Shown here: piece after piece, positions 1 through 8,700 of the stretch
How the letters are laid out: each line of letters opens with the position of its first letter
Numbering within the stretch: position 1 is the first letter of the stretch
NCBI RefSeq assembly: GCF_013403915.1
Contig: NZ_JABFDI010000005.1
Coordinates: 146,992-210,991, forward strand
Direction of reading: 5' to 3'
Source of the DNA: Winogradskyella pacifica
Lineage (GTDB): Bacteria; Bacteroidota; Bacteroidia; Flavobacteriales; Flavobacteriaceae
Length of the DNA stretch: 64,000 nucleotides
Notes under the pieces: generated by a model
Told to the model about the DNA's origin: nothing
The model's input: only the letters and a program-made list of their open reading frames with translations
Database searches by the model: none
Translations under genes and position numbers: made by a program

Positions 1-1
1 A

Positions 2-139
2 TTTTATAAAGCAGGAATTTTTAACAAGTCGTATTTAACGAATAAAGAAGGACGCTATAAAGACTATCCTTTAAGAATGATTGATGCAGGTCTTTCAGGA
101 GGTTATAGTGATCACTTTCCTGTATATATATATACTTAG
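2..139 (+). CDS. Endonuclease/exonuclease/phosphatase family protein, C-terminal end (partial)
   Basis: An open frame enters from the left edge and stops at TAG 137-139, giving the last 45 residues. They end in GGYSDHFPVYIYT. The SDHFPV motif is the conserved C-terminal catalytic His block of the endonuclease/exonuclease/phosphatase (DNase I-like) superfamily, whose members cut phosphodiesters in nucleic acids or phospholipids. The preceding stretch (NKEGRYKDYPLRMID) resembles the loop before that motif in extracellular Bacteroidota members. Substrate, start and localisation lie outside the window. A strong hairpin follows 31 bases after the stop. Confidence 0.7.
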   Translation, partial: FYKAGIFNKSYLTNKEGRYKDYPLRMIDAGLSGGYSDHFPVYIYT

Positions 140-170
140 TTAAAGAATTATAAACGAAATTTTGAAACTA

Positions 171-207
171 AAAAAAAGCGTCTAAATACTATTTAGACGC
201 TTTTTTT
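171..207. terminator. Bidirectional intrinsic terminator
   Basis: A perfect 17-bp stem (A7 GCGTCTAAAT / ATTTAGACGC T7) has a 3-base loop. It lies between the convergent ends of the phosphatase-family gene and the membrane protein at 227-664. The A run on one side and T run on the other let it work on both strands. Confidence 0.85.
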
Positions 208-226
208 ATGTGCTATGATTTAAAAT

Positions 227-664
227 TTAGAACCAAAGGTTCCATGGAATCATATATAAAACACAAGCTAAAGCTAAAGTATAAAAAATAGCCAGTAGCT
301 TAAATTTTGGCTTAGAGGTCAATTTCTTTTTGTGTTTAGAATAGCCTATTGTAACTAAAGCTACAGCAATAATCATGGCGAAAGGATGTTCTATAATTAA
401 TTTTCTCAATCCTGAGTTTTTCATCACTTCTCCCATACCACCAACTTGTTCAATCACTGAAAAATAATCCTTAGTGAAATACAATATAATACCAATTAGT
501 AATTGAATATGCATTGTAATTAATGCGAATAATGAAATTCTAAAATCTTTTGCATCGAATTCCTTGTCGCCAAAAAATTTAATTAATGCGTTAAATGTTG
601 CAAGTACTAAGACTAAAAGTACAAGATAGGCCCAAATTGAATGTATAAACTGTACGGTTTCCAT
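227..664 (-). CDS. Small four-helix membrane protein, possible cytochrome b-like
   Basis: This 145-residue protein has four predicted membrane segments, near residues 10-30, 42-63, 93-108 and 121-142. Polar positions include His8, His52 (within MHIQLLIGI, helix 2) and His93 (EHPFAM, start of helix 3). Similar small proteins occur in Flavobacteriia and are sometimes annotated as cytochrome b. Two buried His residues would allow heme ligation, but no heme motif is diagnostic here. The ATG at 662-664 is the only reasonable start. The gene is monocistronic and ends at the shared terminator. Function is unknown; inner-membrane location is well supported. Confidence 0.75.
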   Translation of the reverse strand: METVQFIHSIWAYLVLLVLVLATFNALIKFFGDKEFDAKDFRISLFALITMHIQLLIGIILYFTKDYFSVIEQVGGMGEVMKNSGLRKLIIEHPFAMIIAVALVTIGYSKHKKKLTSKPKFKLLAIFYTLALACVLYMIPWNLWF

Positions 665-1197
665 AATGATAAGTTAATTAATTTCTGTAAAAATACACAT
701 TAGAATTTTACATGGATAATAATTTAATTATTTAGCAAAAAAAGAATCTGTTTAACTTTTGACGACTCTTATTATATAGACTACTTAAAATGGAGGTTAT
801 GTTATAGCATTACTTAGTAACAATGTTATTATGCATTCGGTTATGTTCTTCGTAGGAATTTTATAATTTCTTTTAACGTCTGATAAATTATTGGTGTTCT
901 AAAATGCCAGTGAACATTATAGCTTATTTAAGTACTTACATTTTCTGTTTATTCTAAGAATCCATAAATGAAAAATTGGACCTAAACCTACATTCTCTAG
1001 TTTTACTTCTACTATGAAATAATTACTTTATGAAATGTATTTCTAAACTTTTCTCAATTTTAAATGTGTTTTTTTATTTAACCCGTAAAATTTGGGTTTA
1101 AAACAAGATGAAAAGAAACGGATTGCTTTAAAATTTGGCAAACATTTCAACAAGTTCCCATCCGTTTTTTTTAAAATAATAAATTTAACGTTATGTT
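665..1197. other. Long AT-rich intergenic stretch
   Basis: There is no convincing open frame on either strand. The stretch holds a small stem near 1079-1098 (AACCC / GGGTT) and a terminator-like hairpin at 1116-1172, described separately. The rest shows no recognisable motif. It could contain an untranslated RNA ending at that hairpin, or simply decayed DNA. Confidence 0.5.
1116..1172 (+). terminator. Terminator-like hairpin in a gene-free region
   Basis: AAACGGAT at 1116-1123 pairs with ATCCGTTT at 1160-1167, followed by a T run to 1172. The loop is 36 bases, long for a classical terminator. No plus-strand gene ends nearby (the last stop is at 139), so it may end a non-coding transcript. 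Confidence 0.4.
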
Positions 1198-1288
1198 AAC
1201 TATACATGAACTATACAAAAGGGGTTTTCAGGGTTCTTTTTGCCGAAAAGCTATAATTATTGCACAAGGTTATATATATATTTGAACG
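1198..1288 (+). repeat. Duplicated upstream block, copy 1
   Basis: This block of about 91 bp aligns over its whole length, with one gap and roughly three quarters identity, to 5690-5779. Both begin with AACTATACATGA and end with TTATATATATATTTGAACG. Each precedes a paralogous adhesin gene. Copy 2 contains the start codon of the divergent pbpC; copy 1 keeps the same CAT triplet although no gene starts there. The duplication therefore included the edge of pbpC or its promoter. Confidence 0.8.
1277..1284 (+). promoter_or_regulatory. Candidate -7 box (TATATTTG) for the 667-residue adhesin
   Basis: TATATTTG matches the Bacteroidota primary-sigma consensus TAnnTTTG. It sits 43 bases before the ATG, giving a plausible leader. 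No TTG lies at the expected 17-23 base spacing, so the match is partial. Confidence 0.4.
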
Positions 1289-1327
1289 GGTTAAACCATT
1301 TTTAATGTATACTGTTAATCAAATTCT

Positions 1328-3331
1328 ATGAACATGCTAAACAAATTCTTAAGTCTTAAAGTAGTTATTATTTTATGTGTTTTTTCTTTTTCAAATGAAG
1401 CGAATGCACAATTAGGTTTTTGTACAGGAAGCTCAGGTGATCCTATTTTTTCCGAAGACTTTGGGACGGGCACAATTAATTCAGTCTTACCAGAAGGCAC
1501 AACAACTTATTATTATACAGATGGATTTCCTGATGATGGATTTTATACACTAGGTAATGGTTCTTTTGGAAATGGTTTTGATTGGCATCAGGTTGAGGAT
1601 CATACGCCTAATGATACCGACGGGAAATTTTTAATGGTAAATGCGGGCTTCAGTGCCGGTGAATTTTATAGAACAACGATTACAGGGTTGTGTGAGGCTA
1701 CGACTTATGAGTTTTCAGCATGGTTACTTAATTTAGTTAAAATACCAGGCTTCTGTCATGATTTAGGTATAGAGATTCCTTTTGATGTTCGTTTTCAAAT
1801 TTGGGATAGTACGGATACTAATTTATTAGCAAGTGGAGATACAGGTGATGTTTATGGTGCGGCAGATCCTACATGGGAACAGTACGGTTTAGTATTTCAA
1901 ACCTTAGCGGGGCAAGATGAAGTAATTCTAAAAATGATTAACAATGGTGATGGTGGTTGTGGTAATGATTTAGCTATCGATGATATAGAGCTTAAAACTT
2001 GTGGAGATATTGTAGTTGTTACAGATGAAGTAGATAACACGTCTGCTGATATTTGTAATAGCGATACACCTTTTTCATTAGCCTTAACAGCCACTCCAGA
2101 TTATGCTGTATTTACTTCTCATTTTTACCAGTGGCAACAAAGTAACGATGGTGTGACATGGACCGACATTGCAGGTGAAACAAATCAAACGCTTGTGGCA
2201 TCAGTAACAGCATCATCATTTTATAGAACTAAGATTGCTGAAATAGCAACTAATTTAAATAATGATCAATGTTTATTGTTCTCTGACGTTTTTGAGATAA
2301 CAGTAAATGCAAATCCAGATGCACCTACAAGTAGTGGAGATATGCCTTTTATTTGTAATACAAGCGAAGCACAACTATCTGTTACAGTGCCGTCAAATAT
2401 AGAAGTTAATTGGTATGATAATGCTGTAGCTGGAAACCTTTTACAAGCAAATAGTCTTAATTATACAGCAACAGCTTTAGGTACTTATTATGCTGAAGCT
2501 GTAGATACTTTAACCGGATGTGTTTCTACATCCAGAACAGCGGTAATCGCATTAAGTGCTGTGCCAGAACCACCGATTAGTAATGGTGATGAAGATTTCA
2601 ATTGTAATTTTAATGAAGCTACTTTATCCGTTTCTGCTCCAGCAGGAGTGACTGTAAATTGGTATGATAATGCTGTAGGAGGAAACCTTTTATTGGCTAA
2701 TAGTCTTAATTATACGACCACTTTAGAAGGAACCTTTTATGCGGAAGCAGTAGATGATATTACAGGTTGTGTTTCTAGTGCTAGAACAGCAGTCGGTACA
2801 AGTGTATTTGCACCAAATGAACCTATAAGTAATGGTGATGTTGATTACGATTGTGTCGCTCAAGGAGCCATATTGTCGGTTAGTGTACCATCAGGGATTA
2901 CTGTAAATTGGTACGATTCAGAAATAGGAGGAATTTTAGTACTTGCAAATAGCACAATATATGAGGTGAGCGATCAAGAAATATATTATGCAGAAGCCGT
3001 TAATGATCTTACAGGATGTATTTCAGATTTTAGAACAGCGGTAAGTATTTCTGTAGACTCGGGGCCTCAAGATTGTTTTATACCTCAAGGTATATCACCA
3101 GGTGTTTCCCCAGGGCAAAACGATAACTTTGATCTCAGTAATTTTGATGTTTCAAAAATAGAAATCTTCAATAGAAATGGAACTTTAGTTTATTCAAAAA
3201 ATAACTATAAGGACGAATGGGAAGGTCAAACTAACAATGGTGACGAGTTACCTGTAGGTACTTATTTCTACACTATGATTTACGATGGAGGTGCAAAACA
3301 ACATAGTGGTTGGATTTATATTAACAGATAA
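1328..3331 (+). CDS. Secreted adhesin-like protein with Ig-like repeats and type B T9SS sorting domain
   Basis: This 667-residue protein has a signal peptide (residues 1-27, cleavage after EANA). A region at about 30-225 contains SEDFGTGT and paired Cys, and resembles a jelly-roll or MAM-like module. A WQQSNDGVTW segment lies at about 240-330. Three Ig-like repeats of about 83 residues follow (330-580), each with VNWYD and TGCxSxxRTAV. The last 80 residues (FIPQGIS to YINR, with IEIFNRNG and LPVGTYFYTMIY) match the gliding-motility-associated C-terminal domain, the type B type IX secretion signal. The protein should therefore be exported and placed on the cell surface or released. It is a shorter paralogue of the giant protein beyond pbpC: their first 330 residues align closely. 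An ATG at 1334 is an alternative start and matches the start chosen for the paralogue. Confidence 0.88.
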   Translation: MNMLNKFLSLKVVIILCVFSFSNEANAQLGFCTGSSGDPIFSEDFGTGTINSVLPEGTTTYYYTDGFPDDGFYTLGNGSFGNGFDWHQVEDHTPNDTDGKFLMVNAGFSAGEFYRTTITGLCEATTYEFSAWLLNLVKIPGFCHDLGIEIPFDVRFQIWDSTDTNLLASGDTGDVYGAADPTWEQYGLVFQTLAGQDEVILKMINNGDGGCGNDLAIDDIELKTCGDIVVVTDEVDNTSADICNSDTPFSLALTATPDYAVFTSHFYQWQQSNDGVTWTDIAGETNQTLVASVTASSFYRTKIAEIATNLNNDQCLLFSDVFEITVNANPDAPTSSGDMPFICNTSEAQLSVTVPSNIEVNWYDNAVAGNLLQANSLNYTATALGTYYAEAVDTLTGCVSTSRTAVIALSAVPEPPISNGDEDFNCNFNEATLSVSAPAGVTVNWYDNAVGGNLLLANSLNYTTTLEGTFYAEAVDDITGCVSSARTAVGTSVFAPNEPISNGDVDYDCVAQGAILSVSVPSGITVNWYDSEIGGILVLANSTIYEVSDQEIYYAEAVNDLTGCISDFRTAVSISVDSGPQDCFIPQGISPGVSPGQNDNFDLSNFDVSKIEIFNRNGTLVYSKNNYKDEWEGQTNNGDELPVGTYFYTMIYDGGAKQHSGWIYINR

Positions 3332-3347
3332 TAGTATAAGCTATATC

Positions 3348-5699
3348 TTATTCTGAAACTGTAATATGATGTTTTAGTTCATTCCCTAATTCATCTACAA
3401 TGGTAATAATATGTTTACCTGGTTCAGGCAAAACAGCTAAATCATGTATGTCTTTAGTACTGCCAATATAGTTACTGTCTATATACCAATGGATTTCTAG
3501 TTCTGGTTTAGAATGTGCGACTTTTAATATGAACTCATTAGTTTTGCCATCAAAACCTTTAGGTAAATAAATAGTACTTTGTTGGTTGGGGTAAATGAAT
3601 TCCATACTAATTCCTGAAGATTCAGTACAATCTATTCTAAATGGAGGTAATGGTTTGTAAAACGGATTTTTATTCTTGAAATAGTAAGCTTGAAGCGGAG
3701 GCAAAACAAACCAAGATGTATTTGTAATATTTGAAATGTCTTCGCAAGATGAGTTGACCTGATAGTGTCCTGAAGCATTCACGTGTACTAATTTATGAAA
3801 CGGGCAAGGTTCTGTTTTTTTTCCACTTGTCTGTATATATTTTAGTTCTGTAACATCACAAACTGGTGACGCTCTATAGCCACTTTTTTTGCAAATACTC
3901 ACTTCAAGCATTTCATCATAAGGCTTAGCAAACCAATCACTTTTAGGTAATAAATCAAAAACATCAAACATAATTGGTGCAGCTGTTTGCACGCCAACTA
4001 AGCCTGGTCGCCCTTCGCCATCGGCATTTCCTGCCCAAACACCAACGACATAATCCTTTGTTGTGCCAATTGCCCAAGCATCTCTAAAGCCAAAACTTGT
4101 TCCTGTTTTCCATGCAATTTCTTGCGAAGAATCATAGTAATTCCAACTTTCATCACTTTCTGGTCGGTTCACTTGTTTCATGCTTTCAAAAGTTAAAAAA
4201 ATAGAAGCAGCATCAAAAACCCCTTTCTCAGATGTTAATTTTCCGAAGTCAACAGTTTCATTAGAATTGTAAATAGGTTGAGAAAATTCATTTGTAAAAT
4301 ATTGACTAGAGTTGCTATTAAAATGATTTAAAGTCGATGCCATACTAGCATAACTTTTACACAAATCCCATAGGTTGCTTTCTGCACCTCCCAATATTAA
4401 AGATAACCCGTAATGATTGGCATTATATTTTAAATCTTTAAGTTGAAGTGCTTTGAGGTAATGATAAAACCGATCTAATCCAAATTCTTGAAGCATTCTA
4501 ACCATAGGCACATTCAGTGATCGCGATAATGCTTCGTTGGCTTTTACAGCTCCGTCGTAAGTTTGATTGTAATTTTCAGGTTGGTAACTTCCAAATTGTG
4601 TAGGCACATCTGCCACTAAAGTATTTGGTAGTAAATCTCCAGCATCAAGCATGGCAGCATATAAAAAGGGCTTTAAAATACTACCTGTACTTCTGGGCTT
4701 GTCAATAATATCTACACTATTTTGGTGGGTTTTATCTGTTGGGGAATTTCCAATATAGGTGAGTACCTCTCTTGTTTTTACATCTAAAACTAAAACGGAA
4801 AGATTATGAATTTCATTTTGCTTTAAGAGATCGTAATGTTGCTTTACAAGGGCATTTGTTTGTTCTTGAAGTTCAATACTAATCGTCGTTTTTATGCGCT
4901 CCCCTCTATTTGTTTTAGCTACTTTTTGAAGTAAATGTGGAGCGATTTGTGGTAGCGGATATGGTTTTTGTGGTAGGTTTTCTGCTATCGATAATTCATA
5001 GGTTAATTCATCTATGGTTCCATTTTTAAACAATTTTTTTAATAATCGATTTCGTTTCTCTAACAACCGTTCTTGATTTTTTCCTGGGTAAATTAAGCTT
5101 GGAGCATTGGGTAATACAGCTAAAGTGGCACTTTCTGCCCACGATAGGTTAGAGGCATTTCTATTAAAATAACGCCAAGATGCCGCGTCGATACCAACAA
5201 CATTTCCGCCAAATGGAGCATGACTCGCGTAGAGGTTCAAAATGTCATCTTTAGATAATCTGAACTCTAAACGTGTCGCCAGAATAAGTTCTTTTAGTTT
5301 TTCAAAATAGGTGCGCGATTGTCCTTTTCTAGAGAGTCGAATGACTTGCTGTGTTAATGTGCTTCCTCCTCGTTTGACGCTACCAGAACTTAAATTGTCT
5401 TTTAAAGCTTTAAAAATTGAAACAGGATTAAATCCAGGATGTTGGTAAAAGTATTCATCTTCAAACTGAAGAATACACGTTTTAAATTTTTCTGGAACAG
5501 TATTATTGGCAGGAAATCTCCATTGACCATCATCTGCAATTAAGGCTCCTAACAGTTCATTTGATTGGCTTGTAATAATTGTAGCCGTAGGATCTTTAAA
5601 TAATTTCTTCGGTAAACAGAAATAATAGACAATTAGAAGCACAAAGAGCACTACAAACGTAATTTTATTTTTCTTAAAGTGCTTAATTAAACTATACAT
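3348..5699 (-). CDS. pbpC: Penicillin-binding protein 1C (glycosyltransferase/transpeptidase)
   Basis: This is a bifunctional class A penicillin-binding protein of 783 residues, usual for PBP1C. It has an N-terminal membrane anchor (about 14-29). The GT51 glycosyltransferase domain has the catalytic motif EDEYFYQHPG at 80-89 and GGSTLTQQ at 111-118. The transpeptidase domain has the Ser nucleophile in SILK (340-343), SLN at 394-396 and KTG at 531-533. A C-terminal extension of about 90 residues matches the BiPBP_C domain typical of PBP1C. It polymerises and crosslinks peptidoglycan in the periplasm. PBP1C genes usually sit next to an alpha-2-macroglobulin gene; here that gene lies 7.8 kb upstream on the same strand, with the giant adhesin and three small genes between. 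The start codon lies inside copy 2 of the duplicated block. Confidence 0.95.
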   Translation of the reverse strand: MYSLIKHFKKNKITFVVLFVLLIVYYFCLPKKLFKDPTATIITSQSNELLGALIADDGQWRFPANNTVPEKFKTCILQFEDEYFYQHPGFNPVSIFKALKDNLSSGSVKRGGSTLTQQVIRLSRKGQSRTYFEKLKELILATRLEFRLSKDDILNLYASHAPFGGNVVGIDAASWRYFNRNASNLSWAESATLAVLPNAPSLIYPGKNQERLLEKRNRLLKKLFKNGTIDELTYELSIAENLPQKPYPLPQIAPHLLQKVAKTNRGERIKTTISIELQEQTNALVKQHYDLLKQNEIHNLSVLVLDVKTREVLTYIGNSPTDKTHQNSVDIIDKPRSTGSILKPFLYAAMLDAGDLLPNTLVADVPTQFGSYQPENYNQTYDGAVKANEALSRSLNVPMVRMLQEFGLDRFYHYLKALQLKDLKYNANHYGLSLILGGAESNLWDLCKSYASMASTLNHFNSNSSQYFTNEFSQPIYNSNETVDFGKLTSEKGVFDAASIFLTFESMKQVNRPESDESWNYYDSSQEIAWKTGTSFGFRDAWAIGTTKDYVVGVWAGNADGEGRPGLVGVQTAAPIMFDVFDLLPKSDWFAKPYDEMLEVSICKKSGYRASPVCDVTELKYIQTSGKKTEPCPFHKLVHVNASGHYQVNSSCEDISNITNTSWFVLPPLQAYYFKNKNPFYKPLPPFRIDCTESSGISMEFIYPNQQSTIYLPKGFDGKTNEFILKVAHSKPELEIHWYIDSNYIGSTKDIHDLAVLPEPGKHIITIVDELGNELKHHITVSE

Positions 5700-5720
5700 G
5701 ACCTATACATATGTGGTTTT

Positions 5721-5735
5721 TGGGCCTTTTTCGGC
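5721..5735 (+). promoter_or_regulatory. Possible sigma-54-type -24/-12 element
   Basis: GG at 5722-5723 and GC at 5734-5735 are separated by exactly 10 bases, inside TTGGGCCTTTTTCGGC. That is the spacing required by sigma-54. Initiation about 12 bases later would leave some 30 bases of leader before GTG 5779. The match outside GG/GC is poor, and copy 1 of the block does not keep the spacing. Confidence 0.25.
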
Positions 5736-5767
5736 TAAAAGCCAAAATTATTATACAAACTTATATA

Positions 5768-5775
5768 TATATTTG
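5768..5775 (+). promoter_or_regulatory. Candidate -7 box (TATATTTG) abutting the giant adhesin start
   Basis: A perfect TAnnTTTG match, but only 3 bases before GTG 5779. A transcript started from it would be leaderless or would lack that start codon. It is shared with copy 1, where the spacing to the start is normal. Confidence 0.35.
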
Positions 5776-5778
5776 AAC

Positions 5779-8700
5779 GTGAGAAACAATTTATTCAATC
5801 TTAAAATAATCATAATTTTTTGTGTTTCTTTTTTTACAAAAGAAGTGCATGCGCAATTAGGATTTTGTCAAGGAAATTCTGGTGATCCGATATTTGTAGA
5901 AGATTTTGGAACAGGTACCAGTTATATTCCGCAATTGCCAGTTGGCACAACGACTTATACTTTTGTCGGATACCCAGGACCTCAAGATGGTCAATATACA
6001 ATTGGGCCGCAAACATCTCATTATGGTTGGAGTATGCCTAGTGACCATACAGGTGATGTTAATGGAAAAGCATTAATTGTAAATGCGAGTTTTACTACAG
6101 GAGAATTTTACACCACACCTATTGATGGTTTATGTGAAAATACAACTTACGAATTTTCATCATGGTTAATGAACATATTACCGCTCTCTGGCTGTGGTGG
6201 TAATGGAATACCTGTAAATGTACAATTCGAAATTTGGGATAATACCAATACTAATTTATTAGCATATGGTGATACAGGAGATATATATAGTGAAGTTACA
6301 CCAACATGGGAGCAGTATGGATTGGTCTTTCAAACCTTACCAGGGCAGACGTCGGTTATACTCAAAATGATTAATAATGGAGCTGGTGGTTGTGGTAATG
6401 ATTTAGCTATTGATGATATTGTATTTAAAAGTTGTGGGGATTTAATTGCTGTCGAAGATACTAGTAATAATAATTCAGCTTCTATTTGTAATTCAGAAAC
6501 ACCGTATTCTGATGTTATTACGGCAATACCAGATTTTACAGTATTTAGTAATCATTTTTACCAATGGCAAGTCAGTACTGATGGTGTAAATTGGACAGAT
6601 GTTGCTGGTGAGACAAATGCCTCTATTTCTATCTCAGGAATTACCACGAGAACTTATTACAGAACGAAAGTTGCTGAATATGCTACCAATATTAATAATT
6701 TAGATTGTAATACATTTTCAGATGTATATGAAGTATTTATTAATCCAAATCCTATAGCTCCTGTTAGTAATGGAGATGTTGATTTCGATTGCATTAGTAG
6801 CCAAGCAACTCTATCTGTTGCGGCTGTAAGTGGCATAAATATTAATTGGTATGATGCCGCTGCAGGTGGTACTTTGGTGCAATCAAATTCTGAATCATAT
6901 TTAGCAACAGCTCCAGGAATTTACTATGCGGAGTCTGTTGATGCAATTACAGGATGTGTGTCTATAACAAGAGTGCCTGTTAATGCTTCGGGCGCTACTT
7001 TTCCTGCAACTCCAGTTAGTGATGGTGATGTTAATTTTAGTTGTATAGCGAATGATGCAACGCTTTCAGTTACAGTTCCAAGTGGGATTGTTGTAAATTG
7101 GTATGATGCGCCAACGGGTGGTGCTTTATTGCAATCAGATAGTGTTTCGTATCTCACTGCAATGGAAGGAACATATTACGCTGAGGCTGTAAATACAGTA
7201 ACAGGTTGTATATCGTTAACAAGAGTTGGTGTTACGACATCTACTGTTTTACCAGAGGCACCGATTAGTGATGGTGATGCTAATTCAGGTTGTAATTCAG
7301 TTGAAGCCACATTATCTGTGATAGTGCCAAGTGGAATTATTGTAGATTGGTTTGATACGGCAACTGCAGGAAACTTATTAGTATCTAACAGCACAACCTT
7401 GGTTGTGGATACATCAGGAACTTATTACGCACAAGCAACAGATCCAATTACAGGTTGTATTTCTGCAACGAGAACAGCTGTGAACGGTGATATTTTGACC
7501 CAAGATATTGCTTCTTTTAATATTACGGCCACTTGTGATGGCGCTACAGTTATTATTAATGATACCTTAGGTGGAACTTTTAGTTTTAATCCTTCGCCTT
7601 CAGACGGAGCAACCATAGATTCTAATACGGGAACAGTTACTAACGGAACATCAGGAACGAGTTATACTATTGAATATGTAACACCTGGATTGTGTTCGGA
7701 CACCAAAACGGAAACATTTAATGTATTAGTTGCGGATGATGCTTCATTTTCAATAACTCCAACATGTGATGGTGGCGCATCTACTATTACAGGAAATTCA
7801 GGAGGTAGTTTCTTCTTTAATCCAATGCCAACGGATGGAGCTTCAATCGATACAAATACTGGCCTTATTACTGGAGGAGCCTCAGATGCAACTTATACTA
7901 TTGAATATACAACAAGTGGTGTTTGTCCTTCAACAAGTACACAATCAGTTACAGTGTATTCGGCTGTAACACCTATCGCACCAACTCCATTAGAAGTTTG
8001 TGACGATGGTACACCAGATGGACTTACAGTAATAGATTTAAGTTTAAAAAATGCAGAAATCACAGGGAGTAATCCTAACTATTCTATAAGTTATTACGAG
8101 ACGTTCGCAGAAGCTGAAGCTGAAACAAATGTATTGCCAACACTTTATACTAACACTAGCAACGGTCAAATTATCTTTGCAAAAGTTAAGGATGTCAATA
8201 CAGGTTGCTATGCAATTACAACTTTAGAATTATTAGTGCAACAAGCACCAATTGCTAATACACCACAAGCTTTAATATATTGTGATCCAGATAATGATGG
8301 TTATGGTTTGTTTACGCTTACGGATGTCAATGATGAAATCACTGGAGGTGTTTCTTCAGGTCTTACGGTAACGTATCACGAGACACAGACCAATGCTGAT
8401 ATTGGTGTGGATGCTATAGACACTACGGTAAGCTATAATAATATTGTGCAAAATGCTCAAATCCTTTATGTAAGAGTAGAAAGTTCAACTATAGCTACCG
8501 ACTGTGCGACTATAATTTTGTTAGAGTTAATCGTTGAGCCAACACCTCAGCTCATTGCTCCAACAGCATTAGAAGTGTGTGATGATTTATCTGCTGACGG
8601 ATTTGCAACATTTGATTTAACGAGCAAAGCATCAGAGTTGTTGAATGGCCAAGATCCAGCACAATATATCGTTAGCTATTATGAAACAGAAGCCAATGCG

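Larger units (their letters stand above)
5690..5779 (+). repeat. Duplicated upstream block, copy 2
   Basis: The second copy of the block at 1198-1288. It overlaps the first three codons of pbpC (minus strand) and ends exactly at the G of the GTG taken as the start of the giant adhesin. In copy 1 about 45 further bases separate the block from the ATG, so this copy has lost most of the leader or the paralogue gained it. Confidence 0.8.

Noticed and set aside
5698..5778. ATG 5698 as start of the giant adhesin
   Set aside because: It would overlap the pbpC start and put 27 non-signal residues, encoded by the duplicated non-coding block, before a good signal peptide.
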